From positions 1 to 5,018 of the forward strand of contig DPSB01000537.1 in NCBI GenBank assembly GCA_003537495.1: a stretch of DNA of 5,018 nucleotides, read 5' to 3'. Positions within the stretch are counted from its first letter, which is position 1. The number at the start of each line of letters is the position of its first letter. Position numbers and translations under genes: made by a program. Below, one piece after another: positions 1 to 5,018 of the stretch. Under the pieces are notes generated by a model, which saw only the letters and a list, made by a program, of their open reading frames with translations, searched no databases and had not been told where the DNA came from. The DNA is from Cytophagales bacterium. Its GTDB lineage: Bacteria > Bacteroidota > Bacteroidia > Cytophagales > Cyclobacteriaceae.

Positions 1-404
1 ATTCTTAATAGATTAAATAATCGATAATAAGAAATAACGTTCAAGCACTTTACCCTAAATCGTTCACTTACATTTTTTCCCCACAATTTACTATCATTAT
101 TAGAATATAGGTAATCGCCATTTGTGTTTAGGATTAGATAAGATTCATTAATTAGTCTTCCATCAAACAACCTTTCAATGCTACTGAAAGGAATAATATT
201 TAAATCATCAAGAAATGATCGTATTTTAATTAGCACTTTGTCTGGTTGCTTGTCAAATTGAATTCCCTTTGAATTTAAACCCGCCTCAATTGAAGAAACA
301 AAGGCATTAGAGTTAAAAAAAAACCTTTTTGACTCGCAAAAAACATTAGGAATGTTTTGGATAAACAGTTTAGAAATAACTTCTATTTTATCTTCTAGTG
401 TCAT
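1..404 (-). CDS. Hypothetical protein, 3' end beyond the left edge (134 codons visible)
   Basis: I do not recognise this protein. Its ATG is at 404-402 and the frame stays open to the window edge. An in-frame TAA at 416-414 lies just upstream, so this ATG is the first possible start. The ATG overlaps the TGA of the NA37 gene as ATGA (401-404), which suggests translational coupling and a shared job. The protein begins MTLEDKIEVISKLFIQNIPN. It is rich in Lys, Asn, Phe and Ile, with no signal peptide, membrane helix or catalytic motif visible. A phenylalanine run at residues 28-30 comes from a homopolymeric T tract (A9 on the plus strand, 315-323), a possible slippage site. GC is about 29%, the lowest in the window. 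It is confident as a gene because of the long open frame and the overlap; its function is unknown. It may be the effector or partner of the NA37 protein. Confidence 0.8.
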   Translation of the reverse strand, partial: MTLEDKIEVISKLFIQNIPNVFCESKRFFFNSNAFVSSIEAGLNSKGIQFDKQPDKVLIKIRSFLDDLNIIPFSSIERLFDGRLINESYLILNTNGDYLYSNNDSKLWGKNVSERFRVKCLNVISYYRLFNLLR

Positions 405-1420
405 TCTTCGGAATTAATCAATTCTTCTATCTGATGAGCAAGTTTTGCTGACTTGATTATGATTTGTGTTTTGTCCTTTTGGTCAATTCTCACCAATGTT
501 CTAAATGCTGTATGAGGAAACGACAATTCTATACTATCAGCTTTCGCTCTCACTTGAATAAATTTTTTCATGACTTTTGGATGAGCCTTAAACTCGCCAT
601 TTATTGATATCCCAAAAGTGGCAATGTTTGTGGAAAGGAAGTCTGAATTGTCATAAAACATCTCACTCAAAGTTTTAATATTGACAATTCTTCCTGGGCT
701 TGACTTAATTGCTGAATATACTTTATCTAAAAATTCAATTCTATCTATTGGTTTATTTGTTTCAGGGTCATGTGGTGTAGGTACTTTATGTAGGAGATCT
801 AGTAGTAAATTTGTATCAGATTCATTTGTTTCTGTATCAGTAGAAGAAATCCATCGAGTAAAGTATTGGCTCATTTCATCCCCTTTCTTGTTGATAAAGC
901 TTAAATACCTAATTTCACTTTTTCTATAGGAATCTACGCTTATTCTACAAGCCATTGCAAGATTTTCAAAATCTATGTGTTGAACATTGTCAATATCAAA
1001 TTTTTGAGCTTTGTTGTTCTTTTTGAATGATAAGCCTGTTGTATTACGAACAAGGAATACGCCAACAAATTTTCGATTTTGCTCATAATGTGCAAAAATC
1101 AAATACCCGCCTTTAGCTGGAGCATTTGTATCAATTCTAACTCGCAAGTCTTCCGCAGCATTTTTGGAAAACACTATAAATGAATCCTCTGTTTTTGTCT
1201 TGTAATAATTTTCAAATCCCTTGTGAAATTCTGTTGGATTTGCTTTATCAAAAACTCCGTACGTTTCACTTCTGTTTTTATATCGATTATTAAGTTCTGT
1301 CATCAGCTTAACGACCCTATGGTCTGTATTGTCAATAGTTGTGTCGTAAGAATCTAAAGTTGCTCCAATTTTTCCGGATTCCTTTTCAATTTCGTGAATT
1401 GCTACGCGAGTTATTTTCAT
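401..1420 (-). CDS. Nucleoid-associated protein, NA37 (YejK/NdpA) family
   Basis: This is a 339-residue member of the 37-kDa nucleoid-associated family, whose best-known member, E. coli YejK, is about 335 residues. Family features are in order: an N-terminal IxxIAIHxI-like strand (residues 2-11, KITRVAIHEI), the YGVF segment (54-57), FSKNAAEDLRVRI (84-96), GGYLIFAHY (104-112), the DIDNVQHIDFENLA segment (142-155), and RYLSFINKKGDEMSQYF (171-187), which matches the family's RYLTF...KVADFF block. The frame is open upstream to an ATG at 1537, but that start would overlap the preceding gene and add 39 residues not expected in the family; ATG 1420 gives the family length and is preferred. YejK-type proteins associate with nucleoid DNA; the role of island-borne copies is unclear. 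It ends in ATGA shared with the next gene. GC is about one third, well below the metallopeptidase gene upstream. Confidence 0.9.
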   Translation of the reverse strand: MKITRVAIHEIEKESGKIGATLDSYDTTIDNTDHRVVKLMTELNNRYKNRSETYGVFDKANPTEFHKGFENYYKTKTEDSFIVFSKNAAEDLRVRIDTNAPAKGGYLIFAHYEQNRKFVGVFLVRNTTGLSFKKNNKAQKFDIDNVQHIDFENLAMACRISVDSYRKSEIRYLSFINKKGDEMSQYFTRWISSTDTETNESDTNLLLDLLHKVPTPHDPETNKPIDRIEFLDKVYSAIKSSPGRIVNIKTLSEMFYDNSDFLSTNIATFGISINGEFKAHPKVMKKFIQVRAKADSIELSFPHTAFRTLVRIDQKDKTQIIIKSAKLAHQIEELINSEE

Positions 1421-1514
1421 AGAATTTTCTCTGATTAATCGCAAATGTGCCGGGGGATCACTGAGTCGTGTTCCATAAATTTCCATAAGGAATCCAAAGC
1501 CGGCAGTATGTATT
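1421..1514. other. Spacer between metallopeptidase and NA37 genes
   Basis: This 94-bp stretch separates the metallopeptidase stop from the preferred NA37 start. It carries a tandem pair sharing TTCCATAA (1471-1480 and 1481-1490), a GCCGGC palindrome (1499-1504), and part of an AT-rich 6-bp inverted repeat around the metallopeptidase stop codon (1508-1513 with 1519-1524). No strong promoter is visible; a minus-strand CACATTTG (1449-1442) is one base from the Bacteroidota -7 element TAnnTTTG but lacks a TTTG at the right distance. The NA37 frame stays open across the whole spacer, so read-through translation cannot be excluded. Confidence 0.5.
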
Positions 1515-3281
1515 TTAGATACATTCTTCGGCCTCATTTATAATCCATCGCCATGCGTTCTTACCATCGTCCAAGGTAAAAATTGGTTCTCCGTGCGTCA
1601 GTAGATAGTTGATCACTGTTTCCGCTGTAATCATCTCCAAGTCCCCTCCAGTTACAATGCCATGTTCCTCAAGAATTTCAGGATTGGTTATGCCACAATT
1701 TCTGCTTCCATCAGCCATCGTGTACATAATATTATGCATACCATCGTGTCCCGCATGACACAACGAAAAACAGTGACCCATCTCGTGAGCCAGGATTGTT
1801 CCGTACACGTGTGTCATCACTCCCGGCCGCACCGATGCCCCGGTTGGAACTCTGTTGCCGCCACGCCAATAGGGATTTGAAAGACCTAGTTTCCCGTCAG
1901 CATAACGAAAGATGAAACCCGCGGGTAGATCACAAATGTCGCTTAAACCAAGCTGCGATGTTATTCTTTCCATCATTCGCGCATGACCTACCGTTGTGAC
2001 ATTGAGTTCATCCATATTTTCTATCTCAAAGGTTCGGACAATATCCCGGTCGAGATATATTGCAATTTGTTCAAATTTACGCTCAGCTACTTTCAGCATG
2101 TCCTTGAGGGTGTCTTTATCACCCGCTAACAACTGGAACTCCGGCACATCATCGTCTGAGCCGTTCAAATAACTTCTAATGTCTCCTATTGATACCTTAT
2201 GATCTGTTCCCGTGTATACCAATCGGTAGATATTTCTTGAGACCACTTTATCACACCAGATTGGCGCATATCCCGCTACCGCGTATAGATTAAATTCTCC
2301 ATTGTTATGTAATTGTCTTAAATCTAAAAACGGGGAGCGCGATGAAATGCTACTGATAAATGGTACAACACTCCACTCGATTCCAAAAGAGCTGCTTTCC
2401 ATTTGCAGGGCATCCTCTACTGAAGCCAATCGTTCCGGATTGTCTGCGTATTTCCTTTCCAATTCAGCTTGCAAAAAGGTACGCAATGAGTCAAGGACAA
2501 GACCATCAATTACCCCTTTAGAGGCAAGGGAAATAACACCTAGTGCATTCGTTAGTGTTTGTGCGATACCAAGCCCGATTCCTTTGGCCAGACCTTCGAG
2601 TGCTCGACAGAAATCAAGACTTAGAATTCCAGTCACAATTTCAAATACGCCTTCCACAATTCTGGAAATACCATCTACAAGCCCTCTTACTATATCTAAG
2701 GCACCTGCCACTATTCCCAGGAAGAAACGACCAAAAGGACCCAGATTATCTCCGAGGTCAAGTATGGTATCCTTAGTCAAGTCAATCAAATCTGAAACCT
2801 TGTCGATGATACCGGTAACCAAATCACCAATTTCATCTACAACATGTAAGATGTCCATCCATAAATCACCTAGTGCAATTAACGAACCCAAAGGATCTGT
2901 AAAAAGGCAGACGACAATGGATACCAACGCCTTTACAACAGCCACAACCAGCACTACAACAATCTTCACCACCTTTATAACAACTTCGCAAACGAGTTCT
3001 ACCAACCATTCGCCAACCACCTTAATAACCCACTCGATAATGATTTCTATGATTGTTTCAAGCCAGCAAAACCACTTGTTACAGCACAGACACGCCCAGT
3101 TACACTCTCTTCGTCTACACCTTCTTTCCGTGCGAGACCTGTGTCGTTCGATGGGTTCCCTTACTTCACGCTCCACCCATTCACGGGCTTCGTGACAAGC
3201 TTCTTCAGCTCTTTCAAAAAACGATTCAACTGGTTGAGTGATGTTCTCAGTAATCCATTTTTGAACAATTCTACAAGCCAT
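1515..3281 (-). CDS. Metzincin-type zinc metallopeptidase with Cys-rich, hydrophobic N-terminal half
   Basis: The C-terminal part is a probable zinc-dependent endopeptidase. H499-E500-x-x-H503-x5-H509 is the metzincin zinc-binding signature, followed by a Met-turn candidate N517-I-M-Y-T-M522. The residue at the usual glycine of HExxHxxGxxH is Ser506. The N-terminal half is unusual. Residues 1-60 are amphipathic and strongly charged (ERAEEACHEAREWVEREV), then comes a Cys/Trp cluster (C55, C60, C64, C66, C67, C72). Residues 75-127 are almost all Val/Ile/Leu/Trp with scattered Glu and Lys; 105-126 could span a membrane. Residues 128-270 are Gly- and Val-rich amphipathic helices. Residues 300-450 are an unassigned domain before the protease. 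There is no classical signal peptide. The start at 3281 lies 26 bp after the small membrane protein's stop, so the two are probably one operon. No Shine-Dalgarno is evident; the upstream bases are A-rich. GC is visibly higher than in the NA37 gene. The substrate is unknown; a toxin, effector or membrane-acting defence protease are all possible. Confidence 0.88.
   Translation of the reverse strand: MACRIVQKWITENITQPVESFFERAEEACHEAREWVEREVREPIERHRSRTERRCRRRECNWACLCCNKWFCWLETIIEIIIEWVIKVVGEWLVELVCEVVIKVVKIVVVLVVAVVKALVSIVVCLFTDPLGSLIALGDLWMDILHVVDEIGDLVTGIIDKVSDLIDLTKDTILDLGDNLGPFGRFFLGIVAGALDIVRGLVDGISRIVEGVFEIVTGILSLDFCRALEGLAKGIGLGIAQTLTNALGVISLASKGVIDGLVLDSLRTFLQAELERKYADNPERLASVEDALQMESSSFGIEWSVVPFISSISSRSPFLDLRQLHNNGEFNLYAVAGYAPIWCDKVVSRNIYRLVYTGTDHKVSIGDIRSYLNGSDDDVPEFQLLAGDKDTLKDMLKVAERKFEQIAIYLDRDIVRTFEIENMDELNVTTVGHARMMERITSQLGLSDICDLPAGFIFRYADGKLGLSNPYWRGGNRVPTGASVRPGVMTHVYGTILAHEMGHCFSLCHAGHDGMHNIMYTMADGSRNCGITNPEILEEHGIVTGGDLEMITAETVINYLLTHGEPIFTLDDGKNAWRWIINEAEECI
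1755..1787 (-). other. Zinc-binding motif HEMGHCFSLCH of the metallopeptidase
   Basis: The codons for residues 499-509 encode the three presumed zinc-ligand histidines (499, 503, 509) and the catalytic Glu500. Ser506 replaces the conserved metzincin glycine, Cys504 and Cys508 lie inside the motif, and a further histidine (512) follows at once. The Met-turn candidate is encoded about 22 bp further along the minus strand. Confidence 0.85.
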
Positions 3282-3307
3282 CGTAATCCATTTTTAATTG
3301 TTATTGA

Positions 3308-3682
3308 TTACCAATTCTCTTCTTTTAATTTATTCAGAGTAGTATACAGGCAGTAGTAGCTCCATCGGAGCGCAAGCAGCTTGGCAACAAAAGCTGAAGG
3401 AATAGCTATTACTACACTTGTAAAAATTTTCCTCCAGATGACGCTTGTTTCAAAACCGTAGAAATTAAACACAACCAAAAAAGTCAAAACTAAAACCAGC
3501 GCACCCCAAATACAACCACAGTCATTGAATAAATATTTAATTCTATTCTCATAGTCACTACAGGTTTCTGCAGTCATTTTGTTATGTGATACGGTGATGT
3601 TTCGAACAGTGGGTCTGCTTAACCAGGAATTATATGAAGCAGCAATTTCTATATCATTTACGGTATTGATTATAATATTCAT
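3308..3682 (-). CDS. Small two-helix membrane protein (124 aa), probable partner of the metallopeptidase
   Basis: I do not recognise a named family. About 55 polar N-terminal residues precede two predicted membrane helices: roughly 57-77 (CIWGALVLVLTFLVVFNFYGF) is shown here only by its ends, Cys57 and Phe77, and the second runs from about 86 to 105, joined by a short loop ETSVIWRK. A Cys pair sits at the entry of the first helix (C55, C57), with C41 and C111 elsewhere. The tail KLKEENW is charged. ATG 3682 is the longest start; Met36 (ATG 3577) is an alternative that would drop most of the polar N-terminus. No clear Shine-Dalgarno precedes either start. The gene lies 26 bp before the metallopeptidase on the same strand, so co-transcription is likely. 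The arrangement would suit an immunity protein, membrane anchor or secretion accessory for the protease, but this is inferred from position only. Confidence 0.8.
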   Translation of the reverse strand: MNIIINTVNDIEIAASYNSWLSRPTVRNITVSHNKMTAETCSDYENRIKYLFNDCGCIWGALVLVLTFLVVFNFYGFETSVIWRKIFTSVVIAIPSAFVAKLLALRWSYYCLYTTLNKLKEENW

Positions 3683-3792
3683 ACTTCAACGTGGTTGGTT
3701 AGTCAATTTACTTGTTTTCAATGTGGCCTAACATCCGAGTATGCACTCTCTGAGGCTTGCATAACTTTAACGCCTAAAATCAAATCTAACAT

Positions 3793-3841
3793 TTCCGGTG
3801 ACTTCAGGAAGTGAAAACGCGGAACAAAATTTTCTTTTGTT
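3793..3841. repeat. Nested and adjacent inverted repeats
   Basis: TTCCG (3793-3797) pairs with CGGAA (3820-3824) and encloses a second hairpin, ACTTC (3801-3805) with GAAGT (3808-3812). The outer arm abuts a 7-bp inverted repeat, AACAAAA (3823-3829) with TTTTGTT (3835-3841), loop of 5. The two structures share two bases, so they may be alternatives. Confidence 0.5.
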
Positions 3842-3844
3842 ACC

Positions 3845-3864
3845 CCAGCTTTTAGGAGCGCTGG
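3845..3864. repeat. 5-bp inverted repeat CCAGC/GCTGG
   Basis: CCAGC (3845-3849) and GCTGG (3860-3864) can pair around a 10-base loop. It is one of the consecutive small hairpins of this spacer and is weak by itself. Confidence 0.4.
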
Positions 3865-3898
3865 AAGGCGGTGCGCAAGTCAGTAATCATCCCGATAG

Positions 3899-3936
3899 GG
3901 CAACATTGCCATTGGTCACAGATCTAAACGTGACCA
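3899..3936. repeat. Two consecutive inverted repeats, including a perfect 7-bp GC-containing stem
   Basis: GGCAA (3899-3903) pairs with TTGCC (3906-3910). Directly after it, TGGTCAC (3913-3919) pairs perfectly with GTGACCA (3930-3936) around a 10-base loop. A small AT-rich repeat, ATGTT/AACAT (3952-3956 with 3961-3965), follows. No T tract follows in either direction that would make the 7-bp stem an obvious terminator. Confidence 0.5.
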
Positions 3937-4017
3937 CCTGTTTTTAGCACCATGTTTTATAACATCACGAGGTTTCAGTAGCAGATTTCATCTATGCAGT
4001 CCCTCAGCAATCACCTT

Positions 4018-4041
4018 CGGAAATTGTGTTTCCGTTTTTCC
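4018..4041 (+). terminator. Weak terminator-like hairpin with T tract on the plus strand
   Basis: CGGAAA (4018-4023) and TTTCCG (4029-4034) form a 6-bp stem with a 5-base loop, followed at once by TTTTT (4035-4039) on the plus strand. This is the layout of an intrinsic terminator, but the stem is short and no plus-strand gene lies upstream, so it may be incidental or act against antisense transcription. Confidence 0.3.
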
Positions 4042-4054
4042 TTATCGTTCAGAA

Positions 4055-4075
4055 CAAAGCAAGTTTTCTGCTTTG
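4055..4075. repeat. Perfect 7-bp inverted repeat CAAAGCA/TGCTTTG
   Basis: The arms at 4055-4061 and 4069-4075 pair perfectly around a 7-base loop. Further short pairings follow: CAGC (4076-4079) with GCTG (4103-4106), and AGATA (4115-4119) with TATCT (4129-4133). Hairpins therefore continue through this part of the spacer. Confidence 0.5.
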
Positions 4076-4245
4076 CAGCATGAGGTGATTTGCAAACCGC
4101 CTGCTGACAGACGTAGATAGAAACTTTTTATCTTACACCACACGTCAACATAGCATAAACATTTTTGCTGCCAGTAATTGGCCCTTACCCGCACGTTATT
4201 CGTAGCCTTGTATTTCGTCACCGATCCATGTTCCACGGCTAATTA

Positions 4246-4319
4246 TCAATAAGTCGTGCGGTGGGGCTTTTTTCATTGACTACTTTGTCCAATTTCACTG
4301 CTTTGAGCACACTTATTGA
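4246..4319. repeat. Long imperfect hairpin, 13 bp with one bulged base
   Basis: TCAATAAGT (4246-4254) pairs perfectly with ACTTATTGA (4311-4319). Inside it, after a single unpaired C at 4255, GTGC (4256-4259) pairs with GCAC (4307-4310). The 47-base loop contains a G-rich stretch followed by T6 (4268-4273) and ATTGACT (4275-4281), which recurs at 4315-4321. A third related arm, CGACTTA (4365-4371), is a perfect inverse of TAAGTCG (4250-4256), so alternative pairings are possible. The element lies close behind the hsdR stop codon. The single extrahelical base recalls folded integron attC sites, but no RYYYAAC/GTTRRRY box pair frames it. Confidence 0.55.
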
Positions 4320-4330
4320 CTGGCTTTGGA

Positions 4331-4377
4331 TGTAGGTGGCGTGTGTGGCCAGGCAATGTGTGTGCGACTTAGGTGGG
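4331..4377. repeat. G/T-rich stretch with repeated GTGTGTG-type units
   Basis: The plus strand is almost free of C and A here, with GGTGG, GTGTGTGG, AATGTGTGTG and GGTGGG units. The mirror strand reads as a CACACA/CCACC-rich sequence. It ends at the third copy of the arm described for the neighbouring hairpin. It looks like part of an intergenic repeat element, but nothing in the window shows what kind. Confidence 0.35.
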
Positions 4378-4415
4378 TTATACTTTTGAACTGTCGACCA
4401 ACTTTCAATGGTTCA

Positions 4416-5018
4416 TTAGTTTTCGTCTTTGCTAGTTAGGTTGTCAGCTAACATTTTAGCTTGGGTGATAACTGTCTCGACCGCTTTCTCTTGTAAGTCC
4501 GGTGGATAACCATGCAAACGCAAAATTCTTCTCACGTTTCTTCGCAAAGCAGATTGAACACTTTCTTTAATTGTCCAGTCAATGGTTGTGCTGCTGCGAA
4601 CGGTTTTTAGTAATTCTTGCGCAATGTGCTTTAATGTTTCGTCTCCCAGAATGGAAACAGCACTATTGTTTACTTCCAATGCTGTATAGAAAGCATACTC
4701 TCTAAAATCAAGCCCAAGTTTCTCACCTTTTCTATCAGATTCTTTGATTTGTGCCGCGAATGGAATTAAAACTTTCTCCAGAAACTCCACGGTGTCAATC
4801 ATTCCGTTGTGGTAACGCTGAATCGCATCTTCAAGCATTTCGGAAAACTTCTTGCTTTCAACAAGATTTACCTTTGTTCTCTTTTTGATTTCGTCTTTCA
4901 GAAGTTTCTTTAGCAACTCAACCGCAAGATTCTTTTGCGGTAAGTCTTTTAACTCTTGTAAGAATCTTTCATCCAGAATTTCTATGTTCGGCTTTTTGAT
5001 ACCCGCTGCATCAAACAC
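4416..5018 (-). CDS. hsdR: Type I restriction enzyme endonuclease (R) subunit, C-terminal 200 residues
   Basis: This is the 3' end of an HsdR gene; the start and the nuclease and helicase domains lie beyond the right edge. HsdR is the ATP-dependent translocase and nuclease subunit of type I restriction-modification complexes, working with HsdM and HsdS. The visible part matches the HsdR C-terminal region (DUF3387-like): FDAAGIKKPNIEIL at the edge, LPQKNLAVELLKKLLKDEI (residues 26-44), FSEMLEDAIQRYHNGMIDT (58-76), FREYAFYTALEVNNSAV (104-120), and DWTIKESVQSALRRNVRRIL (147-166) followed by RLHGYPPDLQEKAVE. The GTG at the very edge is an internal valine, not a start. The protein ends naturally at TAA 4418-4416 with SKDEN, so no truncation is apparent here. 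hsdM and hsdS are not in the window and would be expected upstream of this gene, to the right. Confidence 0.93.
   Translation of the reverse strand: MFDAAGIKKPNIEILDERFLQELKDLPQKNLAVELLKKLLKDEIKKRTKVNLVESKKFSEMLEDAIQRYHNGMIDTVEFLEKVLIPFAAQIKESDRKGEKLGLDFREYAFYTALEVNNSAVSILGDETLKHIAQELLKTVRSSTTIDWTIKESVQSALRRNVRRILRLHGYPPDLQEKAVETVITQAKMLADNLTSKDEN

Larger units (their letters stand above)
3718..3987 (-). pseudogene. Possible decayed coding remnant interrupted by TGA codons
   Basis: One minus-strand frame reads protein-like text: 53 open codons at 3879-3721 including LLKAGVTKENFVPRFHFL, preceded by PMAMLPYRDDY and NLLLKPRDVIKHG-type segments. They are separated by stops at 3882-3880 and 3918-3916, with another at 3990-3988 and a terminal stop at 3720-3718. 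All four are TGA. No ATG start or recognisable family was found. It could be a remnant in which TGG or CGA codons mutated to TGA, or a chance open frame in a structured non-coding region. The overlap with several inverted repeats favours caution. Confidence 0.25.
3683..4415. other. Gene-free, hairpin-rich spacer between hsdR and the membrane protein gene
   Basis: These 733 bp contain no convincing intact gene. The only open frame with an ATG above 60 codons (minus strand, 4236-4042) has a Cys-rich composition unlike a conserved protein and no start context. The spacer instead holds many short inverted repeats between about 3790 and 4140, a minus-strand frame broken only by TGA codons (3718-4041), and a longer imperfect hairpin with related inverted copies at 4246-4371. 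The promoter of the membrane protein and metallopeptidase pair should lie in the left part, but no clear Bacteroidota-type (TTTG / TAnnTTTG) or sigma70-type promoter could be picked out. No strong minus-strand terminator follows hsdR either. Confidence 0.6.

Noticed and set aside
681..929. 82-codon plus-strand frame inside the NA37 gene
   Set aside because: Lies antisense to a clear family member and has no recognisable content.
942..955. A 14-bp sequence identical to 3268-3281, both encoding MACRI
   Set aside because: In NA37 it falls in a conserved internal block; in the metallopeptidase it is the start of the protein. No extended homology on either side, so coincidence is the simplest explanation.
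1442..1449. Minus-strand CACATTTG as a Bacteroidota -7 promoter element for NA37
   Set aside because: One mismatch to TAnnTTTG and no TTTG at the required upstream distance.
1662..1880. 72-codon plus-strand frame across the protease active-site region
   Set aside because: Shadow of the conserved zinc-motif coding sequence; no support of its own.
2302..3195. 297-codon plus-strand open frame opposite the metallopeptidase gene
   Set aside because: It is antisense to a gene with an intact catalytic motif, and its Ser/Thr/Pro-rich text mirrors the hydrophobic codons of the real strand. No independent start or domain evidence.
3725..3731. GCCTAAC / GTTAGGC, matching integron attC core consensus GTTRRRY, 43 bp before the 2-TM gene start
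   Set aside because: No matching RYYYAAC partner and no palindromic arms at the expected distance on the minus strand, so an attC site is not supported.
4042..4236. 64-codon minus-strand frame in the spacer
   Set aside because: Cys-rich, no family resemblance, no start signal, and it runs through a hairpin near its end; more likely chance than a gene.

Overview
All five genes recognised here lie on the minus strand. Read in transcription order, from the right edge to the left, they are: the 3' end of a type I restriction endonuclease subunit gene (hsdR); a 732-bp gene-free, hairpin-rich spacer; a small two-helix membrane protein; a 588-residue metzincin-type metallopeptidase with a Cys-rich, very hydrophobic N-terminal half; a YejK/NdpA-type 37-kDa nucleoid-associated protein (NA37 family); and an unrecognised AT-rich gene that overlaps the NA37 gene by ATGA and leaves the window. 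No tRNA, rRNA, CRISPR array or intact insertion sequence is visible.

The host looks like a Gram-negative bacterium of moderate to low GC. Weak or absent Shine-Dalgarno sequences before the starts and the AT-rich coding style fit Bacteroidota, but this is inference and no taxonomic marker is present.

Layout: 1-404 is a partial unknown gene (about 29% GC by hand count over 1-360). 401-1420 is the NA37 gene; its start is set at 1420 because the family N-terminus begins there. 1515-3281 is the metallopeptidase, richer in GC. 3308-3682 is the 2-TM protein, 26 bp upstream of the metallopeptidase, so the two are probably co-transcribed. 3683-4415 holds many short inverted repeats, a frame interrupted only by TGA codons, and a longer imperfect hairpin next to the hsdR end. 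4416-5018 is the last 200 codons of hsdR.

The content resembles an accessory or defence island: a type I restriction-modification locus followed by a membrane-associated protease cassette and an NA37 two-gene cassette. The least familiar part is the membrane protein plus metallopeptidase pair. It could be a toxin or effector with a membrane partner or immunity protein, or a membrane-acting defence protease. The sequence does not decide between these.
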